Source of the DNA: Bradyrhizobium stylosanthis
GTDB taxonomy: Bacteria > Pseudomonadota > Alphaproteobacteria > Rhizobiales > Xanthobacteraceae
Direction: 5' to 3'
NCBI RefSeq assembly: GCF_001641335.1
Contig: NZ_LVEM01000008.1
Location: 1-64,000 of the forward strand
DNA length: 64,000 nt
Shown here: one piece after another, positions 1 to 9,038 of the stretch
How positions within the stretch are numbered: position 1 is the stretch's first letter
How the letters are laid out: the number at the start of each line of letters is the position of its first letter
Position numbers and translations under genes: made by a program
Notes under the pieces: generated by a model
Told to the model about the DNA's origin: nothing
Seen by the model: only the letters and a program-made list of their open reading frames with translations
Database searches by the model: none

Positions 1-1322
1 TCAGCGTCGCACTGTCGCTCGTGCCACTCAGCACAGTGACAAGCCCGGTTCCGCTCAGCGTCACCGTGTCGTTCATGCCGGCCAGCGTCACAAAGCGCGC
101 ACCAGACGTACTCAGCGTGATGAAGTTCCCGCTCAGCGTCAACCAGTCGCTGCTGCCGATCAACGTCACCGACTGGCTGTTCCCCGTAAGCTGCACAAAG
201 TCCGTGTTCCCGATCACCGTCGCCGAGTTGCCGGCGCCGGAAAGAACCACTGCTGTGCCCGACAGACCCGATACCGTGCTGCCGGTCCCGTTCAAGTTCA
301 CGACCGCATTGGTCGCGCCGGTGCCCGCGATCACGGTCTCGTTGCTGCCGTTCAGCGTCACCGTCTCCTGCTGCCCCGTCAGCGACACGGTATTGCCGCT
401 GCCGTTGATCGTCGCCCCGCTGACCGAACCGGTCATCGTGAAGCTCGTGGCGCTCGCCGTCGTGATCGTGCTGCCACTGGTCGAACTGACGTTGACGCTG
501 TCGCCGCTTCCGGTCAGCGTCAACCTCGTACCATTGCCGTAGATCGAGACGCTCTCGTTGTTCCCGTTCAGCGTCACCGTGTTGCCCGGTCCGCTCACCG
601 TCACCTGATGGCCGTCGCCGGTCAGTGTCACCGCGTCGCTGGTGCCGCTGATTGTCACGATGTCGCTGCTGCCCGTCGACGTCACGACGTCGCTGGTGCC
701 GCTCACCGTGAGCGTCTCGTTGCTCCCGGTCAGCGTCACCAAGTTCTGGTTGCCAACCACCGATATCGAGTCGCCGCTGCCCACCACTGTCGCTGTACCG
801 TTGGCAGCCATGGAGACCACGATCGTCGATCCGGACGCGCTCACCGTGTTCTGATTGCCGTTCATGCTCACGTTGGCGCCGCTACCCGTCAGCGTCGCAA
901 CGTCATTCGTCCCGCTCAGCGCCACGCTCACGCCGTTGCCGCCAAGCGTCACCGTGTCGCTGACGCCGCTCAGCGTCGCCGAGATGGCAGCCGACGTGTT
1001 CAGCGTGATGTAGTTCCCGCTCAGGATCAGGCGATCACCGGTACCGCTCAGCGTCACCGTCTCGCTCGCACCCGCGAGCGTCACCCAATAGCCATCGCCC
1101 ACGACCGTCGCCGCGTTGCCGGCCCCCGACAGCACGACCGCCGCGGCCATGGCCGATGTGCCCCCCGTGACCGTGCTACCGGTACCGTTGAGGTTCACCA
1201 CGGCATTGGGCGCCGACGCGCCGATGGTCACGGTCTCGTTGCTGCCGTTCAGCGTCACCGTATCCAGAGTGCCCGCCAGCGACACCGCATTGCCACTGCC
1301 GTTGATCACCGCCGTGCTGAAA
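1..1322 (-). repeat. Internal duplication of a ~145-residue module, offset ~897 bp
   Basis: Two long stretches of the repeat protein align with each other: about 1322-898 and about 425-1. Both contain TVTLNGSNETV, AVVNLNGTGSTV and AVVLSGAGN in the same order and spacing, offset by 897 bp (299 codons). The segment between them is made of shorter, less ordered ten-residue repeats. The gene therefore grew both by short tandem repeats and by a larger module duplication. Confidence 0.7.
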
Positions 1323-1498
1323 TTGCTCACGACCGACAGCGTGTCACTCGTTCCGTTGACCGTGATGGTTCCGCCAGGCGTATTCAGCTGCACCCAGCCG
1401 GAATTCACCAGCACCGTATCGTTGGTGCCCGTCACAATCAGGCTGCTGCCGTCGGTGAGCGAAATCGTGGTGTTGCTGACGTTTGTCGTATTGGGCAT
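1..1498 (-). CDS. Repeat-rich beta-strand protein, C-terminal part outside window
   Basis: A reverse-strand frame opens with ATG at 1498 and runs to position 1 without a stop, so at least 499 residues are visible and the C-terminus is missing. Almost the whole protein is a degenerate repeat of about ten residues, roughly G-[ST]-x-[DN]-x-V-T-L-x-[GS], rich in Ser, Thr, Asn, Gly and Val. No Cys was seen. This composition fits a parallel beta-helix or beta-roll surface or secreted protein. There is no signal peptide at the N-terminus (MPNTTNVSNTTISL), so export by a C-terminal type I signal is a guess that the missing part would settle. I saw no classical RTX nonapeptide. Open frames on the opposite strand here are composition artefacts. 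Confidence 0.75.
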   Translation of the reverse strand, partial: MPNTTNVSNTTISLTDGSSLIVTGTNDTVLVNSGWVQLNTPGGTITVNGTSDTLSVVSNFSTAVINGSGNAVSLAGTLDTVTLNGSNETVTIGASAPNAVVNLNGTGSTVTGGTSAMAAAVVLSGAGNAATVVGDGYWVTLAGASETVTLSGTGDRLILSGNYITLNTSAAISATLSGVSDTVTLGGNGVSVALSGTNDVATLTGSGANVSMNGNQNTVSASGSTIVVSMAANGTATVVGSGDSISVVGNQNLVTLTGSNETLTVSGTSDVVTSTGSSDIVTISGTSDAVTLTGDGHQVTVSGPGNTVTLNGNNESVSIYGNGTRLTLTGSGDSVNVSSTSGSTITTASATSFTMTGSVSGATINGSGNTVSLTGQQETVTLNGSNETVIAGTGATNAVVNLNGTGSTVSGLSGTAVVLSGAGNSATVIGNTDFVQLTGNSQSVTLIGSSDWLTLSGNFITLSTSGARFVTLAGMNDTVTLSGTGLVTVLSGTSDSATL

Positions 1499-2028
1499 GC
1501 CCGTCTCCCCCGGAACCGACAGTCGACCGTTCAGATCACGCTGGACACAACACAGACAACGATACACAGCTCGGATGTCAGCCGACTCATGCAGAGCCGT
1601 CCCCGCGCTTCACGCGCTGGCTTCGATCACGCCCGGTTGGGATCTGCGGACCGCCGCACAGACGCCTGGACACAGACAGCCGCCACCGACGACCGAGATG
1701 GCCTGGCCAAGCTTCCTGCGATAAGTATCTGCTGATTGTCTGGGCGGACCGCTGCGCGAACTGCGGCGAGTAGCTGCTACTCAGCCAAGTTCGTGACGAG
1801 CGCGAGATGATAGAGGGACGTCATTCACATTCGCCAGCCAACTTCCCTCTATTCCCCTGCACTACCCTTATGTGCATAGACAGAATGTCGCAACCGTCGG
1901 AAAAGAGCAAGACGCGATCAGAAATAATTTTGGGGAGACGCATCTGGTTCGGGAACAAATCTGCATTCCGCTTATTCACGGGCAAATTCCGTCAAGACGT
2001 CGTCACCTGACGCGAAGGCTTGCAGCTG
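1499..2028. other. Intergenic region, no gene seen
   Basis: This stretch lies between the end of the LacI-type gene and the start of the repeat protein, both on the reverse strand, so it should hold the promoter of the repeat protein. It is locally more AT-rich around 1880-1960 than the flanking genes. I found no convincing promoter, terminator hairpin or small gene. Confidence 0.4.
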
Positions 2029-3078
2029 TTACGGCAGATTGTCCCGCAGAAAAATGTCGATGCGGATACGCTCCTGGTCGGGGCTGATCGGCTCACCCGA
2101 ACAATGCGCGAGCAGGACGCGCGCTGCCGAGCGCGCTTCGTGGCCGGGATCCTGGTTGATGATCGCATCGAGCGTGCCGCGGACCAGGAAGCGCCGCGTG
2201 TGCTGGGTCAGCTCATGGGTGATCCAGACCACCTCGCGCGCGCGACCCGAGGCTTCGAGTGCATCGGCGATGCCACGGTTCCCGGCGCCGCAACAATAGA
2301 TTCCGCGGAGGTCGGCATGGCGCGCGAGCAGCGCGGCCGTGAGCTTGCGGGTGCGGTCGCTGTCGTCGCGGCCTTCGATGACAGGCAGCGCGCGCAGGTT
2401 CGGATACTCGCTGGACAGGATCTGGTGGAAGCCGAACTGCCGCTCGGTGTGGTCGCGCAGCGACAACGATCCCGCGATCACGGCAACCGTGCCCTCGTTG
2501 CCGGCGAGGAAACGGCCCATCAGCGTCGCTGCGGTCCGTCCCGCCGCCGGATTGTCGATGCCGACGTAGTGCAGGCGGCGCGCACTGGGCGCGTCCGACA
2601 CCAGGGTCACCACGGCGACCCCGCGCGATGCGAGCTCGTCGATCGCGGCGCGCACCCTGGGGTGGTCGAGCGCGATAACGGCCACCCCCTGATAGGCCGG
2701 CGACAGATTCTCCAGGGCGCCGGCGAGCACGTCGGGATCGAACACATCGACATGGAGGATATCGATGAAGCCGCGCTGACCGGCAAGCCACTCCGCGGTG
2801 CGCTGGACCTGCTCGGTCAAATTTGTCATGAAGCTGTTGCTGCCGGTCGGCAGCACGAAGGCAAAGCGAAAGCTCTGCCCGCGCGCGAGCCGCGCCGCCG
2901 CGACGTCGGCGCGATAGCCGAGCTTCGCCACCGCAGCCTCGACACGCGCGACCGTCTTGGCGCGTACGCCTTCGCGCCGGTTGACGACGCGGTCCACCGT
3001 GGCGAGCGAAACGCCGGCCGCACGTGCGACGTCCTCGAGCGTGGCGCGAACGAGCGGCTGGGCCGCGCCGGCCATCAT
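2029..3078 (-). CDS. LacI-family transcriptional regulator
   Basis: 349 residues, usual for the family. The N-terminal LacI helix-turn-helix spans about residues 13-57 (TLEDVARAAGVSLATVDRVV then a hinge-type segment), followed by a periplasmic-binding-protein-like effector domain (about 65-345). The ATG overlaps the stop of the upstream ThuA-like gene by four bases (ATGA), so it is the last gene of the transporter operon. It probably senses the sugar or a derivative and controls this operon; that is inferred from position. DNA sites were not identified with confidence. Confidence 0.88.
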   Translation of the reverse strand: MMAGAAQPLVRATLEDVARAAGVSLATVDRVVNRREGVRAKTVARVEAAVAKLGYRADVAAARLARGQSFRFAFVLPTGSNSFMTNLTEQVQRTAEWLAGQRGFIDILHVDVFDPDVLAGALENLSPAYQGVAVIALDHPRVRAAIDELASRGVAVVTLVSDAPSARRLHYVGIDNPAAGRTAATLMGRFLAGNEGTVAVIAGSLSLRDHTERQFGFHQILSSEYPNLRALPVIEGRDDSDRTRKLTAALLARHADLRGIYCCGAGNRGIADALEASGRAREVVWITHELTQHTRRFLVRGTLDAIINQDPGHEARSAARVLLAHCSGEPISPDQERIRIDIFLRDNLP

Positions 3079-3719
3079 TCGCGCGCGGCCCAGAGCATGC
3101 CGCGGGTCATCAGCGTCCGGATCTCGGGCACGTCGAGCTCATAGGCGCGGTGGCCGAGCGAGGAATAGAACACCCTGCCCGCGCCGTAGCGCTTCTTCCA
3201 CACCACGGGCATCACCACGCCCTCGATCCAGGGCGCGTGCTCTCCGGTGAAGGTCGTCGTCGCCAACACCTCGTTGGCGGGGTCGACATGCATGTAGTAC
3301 TGCTCGGAACGATGCTCGAAACTGCTGAGACCCTTCATGATGGGGTCTTCCGGCTTCGTCAAGTCGACCTTGTAGTCGATGATGTTGCCGGGATGGGCAA
3401 CCCACTGCCCGCCGCACAGGAACTGGTAGTCGACCGAATCGCGGAACGCGTCGCACATGCCGCCGTGATGGCCGGCGAGCCCGACCCCGCTGCGCACGGC
3501 CGCGCAGAGGTTGAGCGCCTCCGCCTTCTCGATCTTCGACATCGTATAGATAGGGATGATCAGCGACAGATCGTGGATCCCAGGATCTGCGAACGCCGCC
3601 GTCGAGGTCTCGACCCGCACCTCGAAACCCTCGGCCTTGAGCCAGCCGCGGATCATCGACGCACAGAGATCGGGATCGTGTCCCGGCCAGCCGCCCCAAA
3701 CAATCATTGCCTTGCGCAT
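3075..3719 (-). CDS. thuA: ThuA domain protein (trehalose-utilisation type)
   Basis: 214 residues with the ThuA fold, a class I glutamine-amidotransferase-like domain. Conserved features are the N-terminal WGGWPGHDP, the central AGHHGGMCDAF and CGGQWVAHPG segments, and a C-terminal GAGRVFYSSLGH. ThuA is needed with the dehydrogenase ThuB for trehalose-type disaccharide catabolism in Sinorhizobium, through 3-keto derivatives. Here it sits between a Gfo/Idh/MocA dehydrogenase and a LacI regulator, matching that context. The actual sugar is not shown by the sequence. Confidence 0.85.
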   Translation of the reverse strand: MRKAMIVWGGWPGHDPDLCASMIRGWLKAEGFEVRVETSTAAFADPGIHDLSLIIPIYTMSKIEKAEALNLCAAVRSGVGLAGHHGGMCDAFRDSVDYQFLCGGQWVAHPGNIIDYKVDLTKPEDPIMKGLSSFEHRSEQYYMHVDPANEVLATTTFTGEHAPWIEGVVMPVVWKKRYGAGRVFYSSLGHRAYELDVPEIRTLMTRGMLWAARE

Positions 3720-3729
3720 GTCTCAATCC

Positions 3730-4827
3730 TCAATCGATCTGCCCGGTTTCGCGCCCGGCCGGCAGCATCGCCGGCCGCTCGACGCGGCTCTCGATTTTGA
3801 CGCGCCGCCCTTCGTCGGCGGAGGTCTGGAACGCCTCCATCACCTCCAGCACATGGAAGGCGAGCGCGCCGCTGGCGCGATGCGGCCGGTTGCCGAGGAT
3901 CGCCGAGGCCATGTCGGCAACGCCGATGGAGCGGAATTCGCCTTCGACGTGGCCGTGCGTGAGCGCTGCGGTCTCCCACTCGCCGCCGGTCTTTGCGATC
4001 TGCACCTCGCCGCCGAAGCGGTTCGGATCCGGCACCAGCATGCTGCCCTTGTCGCCATAGATCTCGATCGGCGCATGCCGGTGCTTCGGCACGTCGAAGC
4101 TCATCGCGATCGAGACGACCGCCCCGCTCTCGAATTCGAGCGTGCCCGCGACATGGGTCGACACCTCGACAGGGATCATCGCGCCGTTCATGGGTTGGCT
4201 GGTGACCAGCCGCTCGGACCTTGGACGTGCGGTCGATCCCATCACGCTCGCGACCGGACCAAGCAACTGCACGAGATCGGTGATGTAGTATGGCCCCATG
4301 TCGAGCATCGGTCCGCCACCGCGCAGATAATAGAAGCCCGGTGCCGGGTGCCAGCGCTCGTGACCAGGGCAGCCAAAGAAGGCGCTGCCCGCAACGGGCA
4401 TGCCGATCGCGCCGTCATCGATCAGCTTGCGCGCGGTCTGGTGCCCGCCGCCGAGGAACGTGTCCGGCGCGGAGCCGACGCGCAGGCTCTTCTGCGCGGC
4501 AAGCTCCATTACCTTGCGCGCTTCAGTGACATTGATGCCGAGCGGCTTCTCGGAATGAACGTGCTTGCCGGCATTCAGCACCGCGAGGCTGACGTCGGTG
4601 TGGGCCAGCGGCACCGTAAGGTTGACGACGATCTCGACGTCGTCGCGCTTCAGCAATTGATCGACCCGCATCGCCGGCAGGCCGAAGGCTGCGCCCTGGC
4701 GCTCCGCAGCCTCGCTGCGCATGTCGGCGAGCGCCTTGATCTCGAGGACGGGGAAGCGCTGCGCCGCCTTCAGGTACGCGGTGCTGATATTGCCGCAGCC
4801 GATGATTCCAATACCTATTCTTCTCAT
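3730..4827 (-). CDS. Gfo/Idh/MocA-family NAD(P)-dependent sugar dehydrogenase
   Basis: 365 residues. The N-terminal Rossmann motif is GIIGCGNIS (about residues 7-15) and the family motif EKPLGINV lies at about 93-100; the C-terminal half is the alpha/beta substrate domain. By analogy with ThuB it would oxidise a sugar imported by the adjacent ABC transporter to a keto sugar. It lies ten bases upstream of thuA in the same direction. Other sugar or inositol substrates are equally possible for this family. Confidence 0.87.
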   Translation of the reverse strand: MRRIGIGIIGCGNISTAYLKAAQRFPVLEIKALADMRSEAAERQGAAFGLPAMRVDQLLKRDDVEIVVNLTVPLAHTDVSLAVLNAGKHVHSEKPLGINVTEARKVMELAAQKSLRVGSAPDTFLGGGHQTARKLIDDGAIGMPVAGSAFFGCPGHERWHPAPGFYYLRGGGPMLDMGPYYITDLVQLLGPVASVMGSTARPRSERLVTSQPMNGAMIPVEVSTHVAGTLEFESGAVVSIAMSFDVPKHRHAPIEIYGDKGSMLVPDPNRFGGEVQIAKTGGEWETAALTHGHVEGEFRSIGVADMASAILGNRPHRASGALAFHVLEVMEAFQTSADEGRRVKIESRVERPAMLPAGRETGQID

Positions 4828-4849
4828 TACGATCTCCGTGAGATGCCGC

Positions 4850-5698
4850 TCATCCCTTGACCGCGCCCGCGGTCAGGCCGGCGACGATGTGTTTCTGCGC
4901 CAGAAGGAAGAGAACGACCGTGGGCAGGATGGTCAGCGTGATGAAGGCCAGGATCAGGTGCCACTCCGAGGAATACTCACCCTGGTAGACCATGATGCCG
5001 AGCGGCCAGGGATACAGCGCATCGGTGTTGAGCATCACCAGCGGCAGCAGATAGGCATTCCAGCTGTTGACGAACGTGATGGTGCCAACCGTCGCCAGGA
5101 TCGGCCGCGACAGCGGCAAGGTCACGTAGCGGAAGAACTTGATGTAGCTGCAGCCGTCGACCAGCGCGGCCTCCAGCAGCTCGTAGGGGATGTCCTTGAA
5201 GAAACGGCGCAGCAACAGCACACTCATGGCGAGGCTGAAGGCCACCTGCGGCAGCGCGACGCCGAAATAGGTGTCGAGCAGCCCGAGATCGCGCACCTTG
5301 ATGAACAGCGGCAGCACCGCGGTCGCGGCAGGAAACAGCAGGCCGAGCGTCAGATAGCTCAGCAGCATCGAGCTGCCGTAGAACCTGACATGGGCGAAGG
5401 CGAACGCCGCCATTGAGGCCACGATCAGCGTCAGCGTGACCGCGAGCGACGAGATAATCAGCGAGTTGCGCAGGAGCTGCCAGTAGCGCGCGGAGAACAG
5501 GATGTCCGCATAGTTCTGCCACTCCCAGTGCTGCGGCAGGCCGAACGGATTGACCCGGAGCTCGCCGAGCGATTTGAAGCCGCCGAGCACGGTGGCGAGC
5601 AGCGGCACCAGCACGAAGATGGCGATGGCGGCGAGGAATAGCGCCTTGAACAGCCCAGCCGGATCGAACGGGGCGCGGGAGGTCTGGGTGCTACTCAT
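4850..5698 (-). CDS. Carbohydrate ABC transporter permease (MalG type)
   Basis: 282 residues with six predicted membrane segments, starting near residue 17 (LFKALFLAAIAIFVLVPLL). The cytoplasmic EAA loop that contacts the ATPase is visible as EAALVDGCSYIKFFRYVTLP. The ATG at 5698 overlaps the last eight bases of the partner permease and is preferred over an upstream in-frame ATG at 5731 that would lie deep inside that gene. It forms the inner-membrane channel with the MalF-type protein encoded just upstream. Confidence 0.9.
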   Translation of the reverse strand: MSSTQTSRAPFDPAGLFKALFLAAIAIFVLVPLLATVLGGFKSLGELRVNPFGLPQHWEWQNYADILFSARYWQLLRNSLIISSLAVTLTLIVASMAAFAFAHVRFYGSSMLLSYLTLGLLFPAATAVLPLFIKVRDLGLLDTYFGVALPQVAFSLAMSVLLLRRFFKDIPYELLEAALVDGCSYIKFFRYVTLPLSRPILATVGTITFVNSWNAYLLPLVMLNTDALYPWPLGIMVYQGEYSSEWHLILAFITLTILPTVVLFLLAQKHIVAGLTAGAVKG

Positions 5699-6632
5699 CG
5701 CGCATGAACCATCGCTTGTAGGTGAACGCAAAGGTCACGCAGATCACGAACAGAATGACGCCGATGGCGCTGCCATAGCCGACCCGCATCCGCGAGATGC
5801 CGTTGTTGTAGAGGAAGCTCACCATTGTGTTGGAGGAATCCGCAGGGCCCCCGCGCGTCAGCGGCATGACGAGATCGAACAGCTGCAGCGAGCCGATGAT
5901 GGCGAAGAACACCGAGAGGCGGATGGTCGGATAGAGCAAGGGGACGACGACGTGACGCAGGGTCTGCGTCCGCGTCGCGCCGTCGATGCGCGCGGCCTCG
6001 ATCAGGCTCTTGTCGAGGCCCTGGAGCGCCGCGATGAACAGCATCATGTGGAAGCCGAAATACTTCCAGACGATCACGATCAGCACCGCCAGCATCGCGG
6101 TGTCGGTCGAAGCGAGCAGATGCGGCGGCTCAGCCCCAAAGGTCCGCCAGATCGAGGCGACGAGGCCGTAGTCGCCGTCATAGACGAAGCTGAAGATCAA
6201 CCCTGTCGCGATCTCGGCCAGGATATAGGGCATGAAGAACAGCATGCGCAGTGCCACCGCGCCGCGAAAGCGCTCGGCGAGCATCAAGGCCAGCGTGAGC
6301 GCAAGCGGCAGCTGGATCGCGAGCGAGACCGCGATGATCAGGCCGTTGTTGCGCAGCGCGAGCCAGAACGCGCGCGTTTCCAGCACGAAGCGGTAGTTGT
6401 CGAATCCGATCCAATTGGTCGGCCTGCCGAAGCCGTTCCAGTTGAAGGCCGAGTACCATGCGGCTTCGCCGATCGGCAGCACCACGAACAAAGTGAACAG
6501 CAGCAGGGCCGGCGGCAGGAACAGGATCAGGACCGTGAAGCGGCCGTCCCAGCGCGGGCCCCGGACTGCGGCCTGCGGGGCCCTCTCGGCCGCAACGTCC
6601 ATCGCCGATGCGAACGCGATCCGCCGCGCCAC
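5691..6632 (-). CDS. Carbohydrate ABC transporter permease (MalF type)
   Basis: 313 residues. The first membrane helix is at about 32-55 (FTVLILFLPPALLLFTLFVV), followed by a periplasmic loop and five further helices. The EAA motif is EAARIDGATRTQTLRHVVVP, a good match to sugar transporter permeases. It starts two bases after the solute-binding protein gene and overlaps the second permease by eight bases, so the three are translationally linked. Confidence 0.9.
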   Translation of the reverse strand: MARRIAFASAMDVAAERAPQAAVRGPRWDGRFTVLILFLPPALLLFTLFVVLPIGEAAWYSAFNWNGFGRPTNWIGFDNYRFVLETRAFWLALRNNGLIIAVSLAIQLPLALTLALMLAERFRGAVALRMLFFMPYILAEIATGLIFSFVYDGDYGLVASIWRTFGAEPPHLLASTDTAMLAVLIVIVWKYFGFHMMLFIAALQGLDKSLIEAARIDGATRTQTLRHVVVPLLYPTIRLSVFFAIIGSLQLFDLVMPLTRGGPADSSNTMVSFLYNNGISRMRVGYGSAIGVILFVICVTFAFTYKRWFMRDE

Positions 6633-6634
6633 CG

Positions 6635-7897
6635 TCAGTTGCCCTGCTTCCAGGCTGCCTCGATCGCCTTGGCAGCGTCCTGCGGGCTCATGCTGCCGCC
6701 GGCGATCTCGGCGGTGACGTCGTTCACGACGCGGCCGACGGAGGGACCGAGGCTCTGGTCATAGAAGTTCTGGTGATAGTTCGACTTCGCCAGATTGGCC
6801 GCGATCAGCTTCATGAAGGAATTGTTGAGTCCGGCATCGGCGCCCTGCACCACCGGAATGATGAAGTTGCCGGCCGCAAGCTTCGTCTGCACGTCCTTCG
6901 AGACGAAGTATTTCAGGAAATCGACAGCCTCCTTCGGCGAGCCCTTGGTGACCAACCAGCCGGTGATGCCGCCGAGCGTATCCGTCGGCGCGCCCTTGCC
7001 GCCTGCCACGACCGGGAAATCGAACCAGCAGATCTTGTCCTCGGAGAGGCCGGCCTTGTCCGCGGCGAGCGCACGCTGCAGGTGATAGACCGTCGAGATC
7101 GCGAGCGTCATCGCCGCCTTGCCGTCGCCGAAATAGCCGACGGCCTGCGGATTCTTGAAACCGAGGAATCCGTTCTGGAACGGCTGGAGATCGACGAGCT
7201 GCTTGAACAACTCGCCCGACTTCTGGAAGGTCTCGCCTGCGAAACCGCCATTCTCGCCGCGGAGTGCAGCATCGAACGCCGGCTTGCCGCCGATGCGCAC
7301 GGCAAGATGCGTCCAGTAGAAGTGCAGCGGCCATTTGTCGGCGCCGCCGACCACGATCGGCGTCACGCCGGCGGCCTTCAACGTCTTTACAGCAGTGAGC
7401 AGATCGTCCCAGCTCTTGATGCCGGCAGGATCGACCTTGGCCTTGGCCATCAGCTCCTTGTTACAGAGAAAGCCGACCTGCGACAGCGCGGTCGGCAATC
7501 CATAGATGCGCCCGTTGCTGGTAAAGGCGGCAAGCGCGGCCGGGGTGAGGCTGTCGCTGTAACCCTTGACCTGGTCGGTGATGTCGTCGAGGACGCCGGC
7601 CTCGATTTGCGCCTTCAGGACGCCGCCGGCCCAGCTATAGATGATGTTCGGCCGGTCCTTCGATTGCAGGATGGTCGGCAGCTTGGCCTTGTAGGCTTCG
7701 TTCTCGAGGAATTGCATCTCGACCTTGGTGCCGGGATGCGACGCCTCGTAGCTGCGCGCGACCTCTTCCCAGATCTTCACCTGGGCCGGATTGGCCTCGA
7801 TGTGGAGCCATTTCACCGTTGTGTCGGCTGCGGCCCAATTGGCCCCAAGCAGGCATGCGGCAGCGGCGAGTCCCAGCTTCCCGAGCAGCCTCATCAC
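6635..7897 (-). CDS. Extracellular sugar-binding protein of ABC transporter
   Basis: 420 residues with a Sec signal peptide (MMRLLGKLGLAAAACLLGANWAAA, cleavage near residue 24-25). The mature part has the SBP_bac_1 (MalE-like) pattern, including IYSWAGG, YGLPTALSQ and the late WLVTKGSPKEAVDFLKYF segment. It is the first gene of the operon and would deliver a sugar or sugar-like compound to the two permeases downstream. No ATP-binding gene follows anywhere in the operon. The 165 bp between it and the divergent SDR gene must hold both promoters. Confidence 0.9.
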   Translation of the reverse strand: MMRLLGKLGLAAAACLLGANWAAADTTVKWLHIEANPAQVKIWEEVARSYEASHPGTKVEMQFLENEAYKAKLPTILQSKDRPNIIYSWAGGVLKAQIEAGVLDDITDQVKGYSDSLTPAALAAFTSNGRIYGLPTALSQVGFLCNKELMAKAKVDPAGIKSWDDLLTAVKTLKAAGVTPIVVGGADKWPLHFYWTHLAVRIGGKPAFDAALRGENGGFAGETFQKSGELFKQLVDLQPFQNGFLGFKNPQAVGYFGDGKAAMTLAISTVYHLQRALAADKAGLSEDKICWFDFPVVAGGKGAPTDTLGGITGWLVTKGSPKEAVDFLKYFVSKDVQTKLAAGNFIIPVVQGADAGLNNSFMKLIAANLAKSNYHQNFYDQSLGPSVGRVVNDVTAEIAGGSMSPQDAAKAIEAAWKQGN

Positions 7898-8062
7898 ATT
7901 CCTCCCAACCGGTTCTTCTATTCTTTGGCTGCAATCCTGCCTTCAATTTTTGAGGTACGCAACTGAAATTCTGACCTATGAACCTCAGCGTGGAAATGAC
8001 TAAGGTTTGCAGAGGAAACAGGCGGCGCCTTGCGCCGTCCGCAAGCAAGCCGAGAGGTATTC

Positions 8063-8821
8063 ATGGCCGCCATCTATTCTGACCTTGCCGGCAAGGTCGT
8101 TCTCGTCACCGGTGGCGCATCGGGAATTGGCGCAGCGATCGTGCGACGCTTCGCGCAGCAGAAGAGCAAGGTCGTGTTGTTCGACATCAAGGAAGACGAA
8201 GGCCAGCGCCTCGCGCGTGAATTGTCGGATCAAGGTCTCGGCGCGCATTTCCAGCGCGTCGATCTGACCGACATCGCTGCGCTGCGTGCCGGCGTTGCGC
8301 AGGCGCGCAGCACGCACGGCGCCATCGACGTCCTCGTCAACAATGCCGCACATGACGAACGGCACAAGACCGAGGAGATGACGCCGGAGTACTGGGACGA
8401 CCGCATCGCGGTGAACCTGAAGCACCAGTTCTTCGCCGCACAAGCCGTGTTGCCGGACATGAAGGCGGCGAATGCCGGCACGATCATCAATTTTGGCTCG
8501 GTGTCGTGGATCGCCGGACAAGGCGGCATGGCCGCCTACACCGCCAGCAAATCGGGCGTGATCGGTCTGACACGTTCCCTCGCGCGCGATTACGGTCCCT
8601 ACAATATCCGCGTCAACGCGATCGCACCGGGTTGGATCATGACCGAGCGCCAGCTCGAGAAATGGATGACGCCAGCGGGCGAGGTCGAGCTGATGCAGCG
8701 GCAATGCCTGAAGCGAAAGCTGGTGCCGGACGAAGTCGCGAAGTTCACCGTCTTCCTCGCCTCCGACGAGGCCTCCGCCTGCACCGCGCAACATTACGTC
8801 GTCGATGGCGGCTGGGTGTGA
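8063..8821 (+). CDS. SDR-family oxidoreductase
   Basis: 252 residues. Classical short-chain dehydrogenase motifs are all present: TGGASGIG at about 16-23 for NAD(P) binding, VNNAA near residue 94, and the catalytic YTASK with an upstream serine (NFGSVSW). The ATG at 8063 follows GAGAGG at about 8049-8054 and is preferred over a TTG at 8030. The gene diverges from the sugar operon, and a sugar or hydroxy-acid dehydrogenase role linked to that operon is likely but not proven. Confidence 0.88.
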   Translation: MAAIYSDLAGKVVLVTGGASGIGAAIVRRFAQQKSKVVLFDIKEDEGQRLARELSDQGLGAHFQRVDLTDIAALRAGVAQARSTHGAIDVLVNNAAHDERHKTEEMTPEYWDDRIAVNLKHQFFAAQAVLPDMKAANAGTIINFGSVSWIAGQGGMAAYTASKSGVIGLTRSLARDYGPYNIRVNAIAPGWIMTERQLEKWMTPAGEVELMQRQCLKRKLVPDEVAKFTVFLASDEASACTAQHYVVDGGWV

Positions 8822-8832
8822 CAGGCATTCAG

Positions 8833-8875
8833 GATAATAGCTGCATCCGGATGCGAACCGGATGCCGCTGAATCC
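8833..8875 (+). terminator. Hairpin after SDR gene, candidate terminator
   Basis: A perfect eight-base stem GCATCCGG (8843-8850) and CCGGATGC (8858-8865) with a seven-base loop lies 21 bp after the SDR stop. The pairing can extend outward imperfectly to GGAT/ATCC near 8833 and 8875. There is no T-run, so an intrinsic terminator is only possible. Confidence 0.4.
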
Positions 8876-9010
8876 TCCCGCAGCATTGGTCTTTCGCCTG
8901 CTGCACCGCGAAACCGTCCGCGCCGCAACATTCAAAAATGAGACTGCCCGTCAAGCCGGACGAGGCGTCCGCGCGTGCACCGCATTCGACTTCGGCTAGC
9001 TTCCCCCTAA

Positions 9011-9038
9011 AGCCGCGGACCGTTCGAGAGCCGCGGAC
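9011..9038 (+). promoter_or_regulatory. Direct repeat AGCCGCGGAC x2, candidate activator site
   Basis: The ten-base sequence AGCCGCGGAC occurs at 9011-9020 and again at 9029-9038, an 18-bp period on one face of the helix. It lies 50-80 bp before the ABC binding-protein gene. Direct repeats of about this spacing are typical of AraC-family sites, and an AraC gene lies 1.4 kb downstream. Function is inferred from layout only. Confidence 0.35.

Noticed and set aside
21..1735. Long forward-strand open frames across the repeat gene
   Set aside because: They are shadows of the reverse-strand repeat protein: the reverse frame gives a regular beta-repeat pattern, the forward frames give Arg/His-rich or Val/Pro-rich low-complexity sequence with no domain.
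7951..7987. TGAGGT and ACCTCA inverted repeat upstream of the sugar-binding protein as a LacI operator
   Set aside because: The arms are separated by 25 bases, far wider than the compact palindromes bound by LacI-family proteins, and six-base arms are expected by chance.
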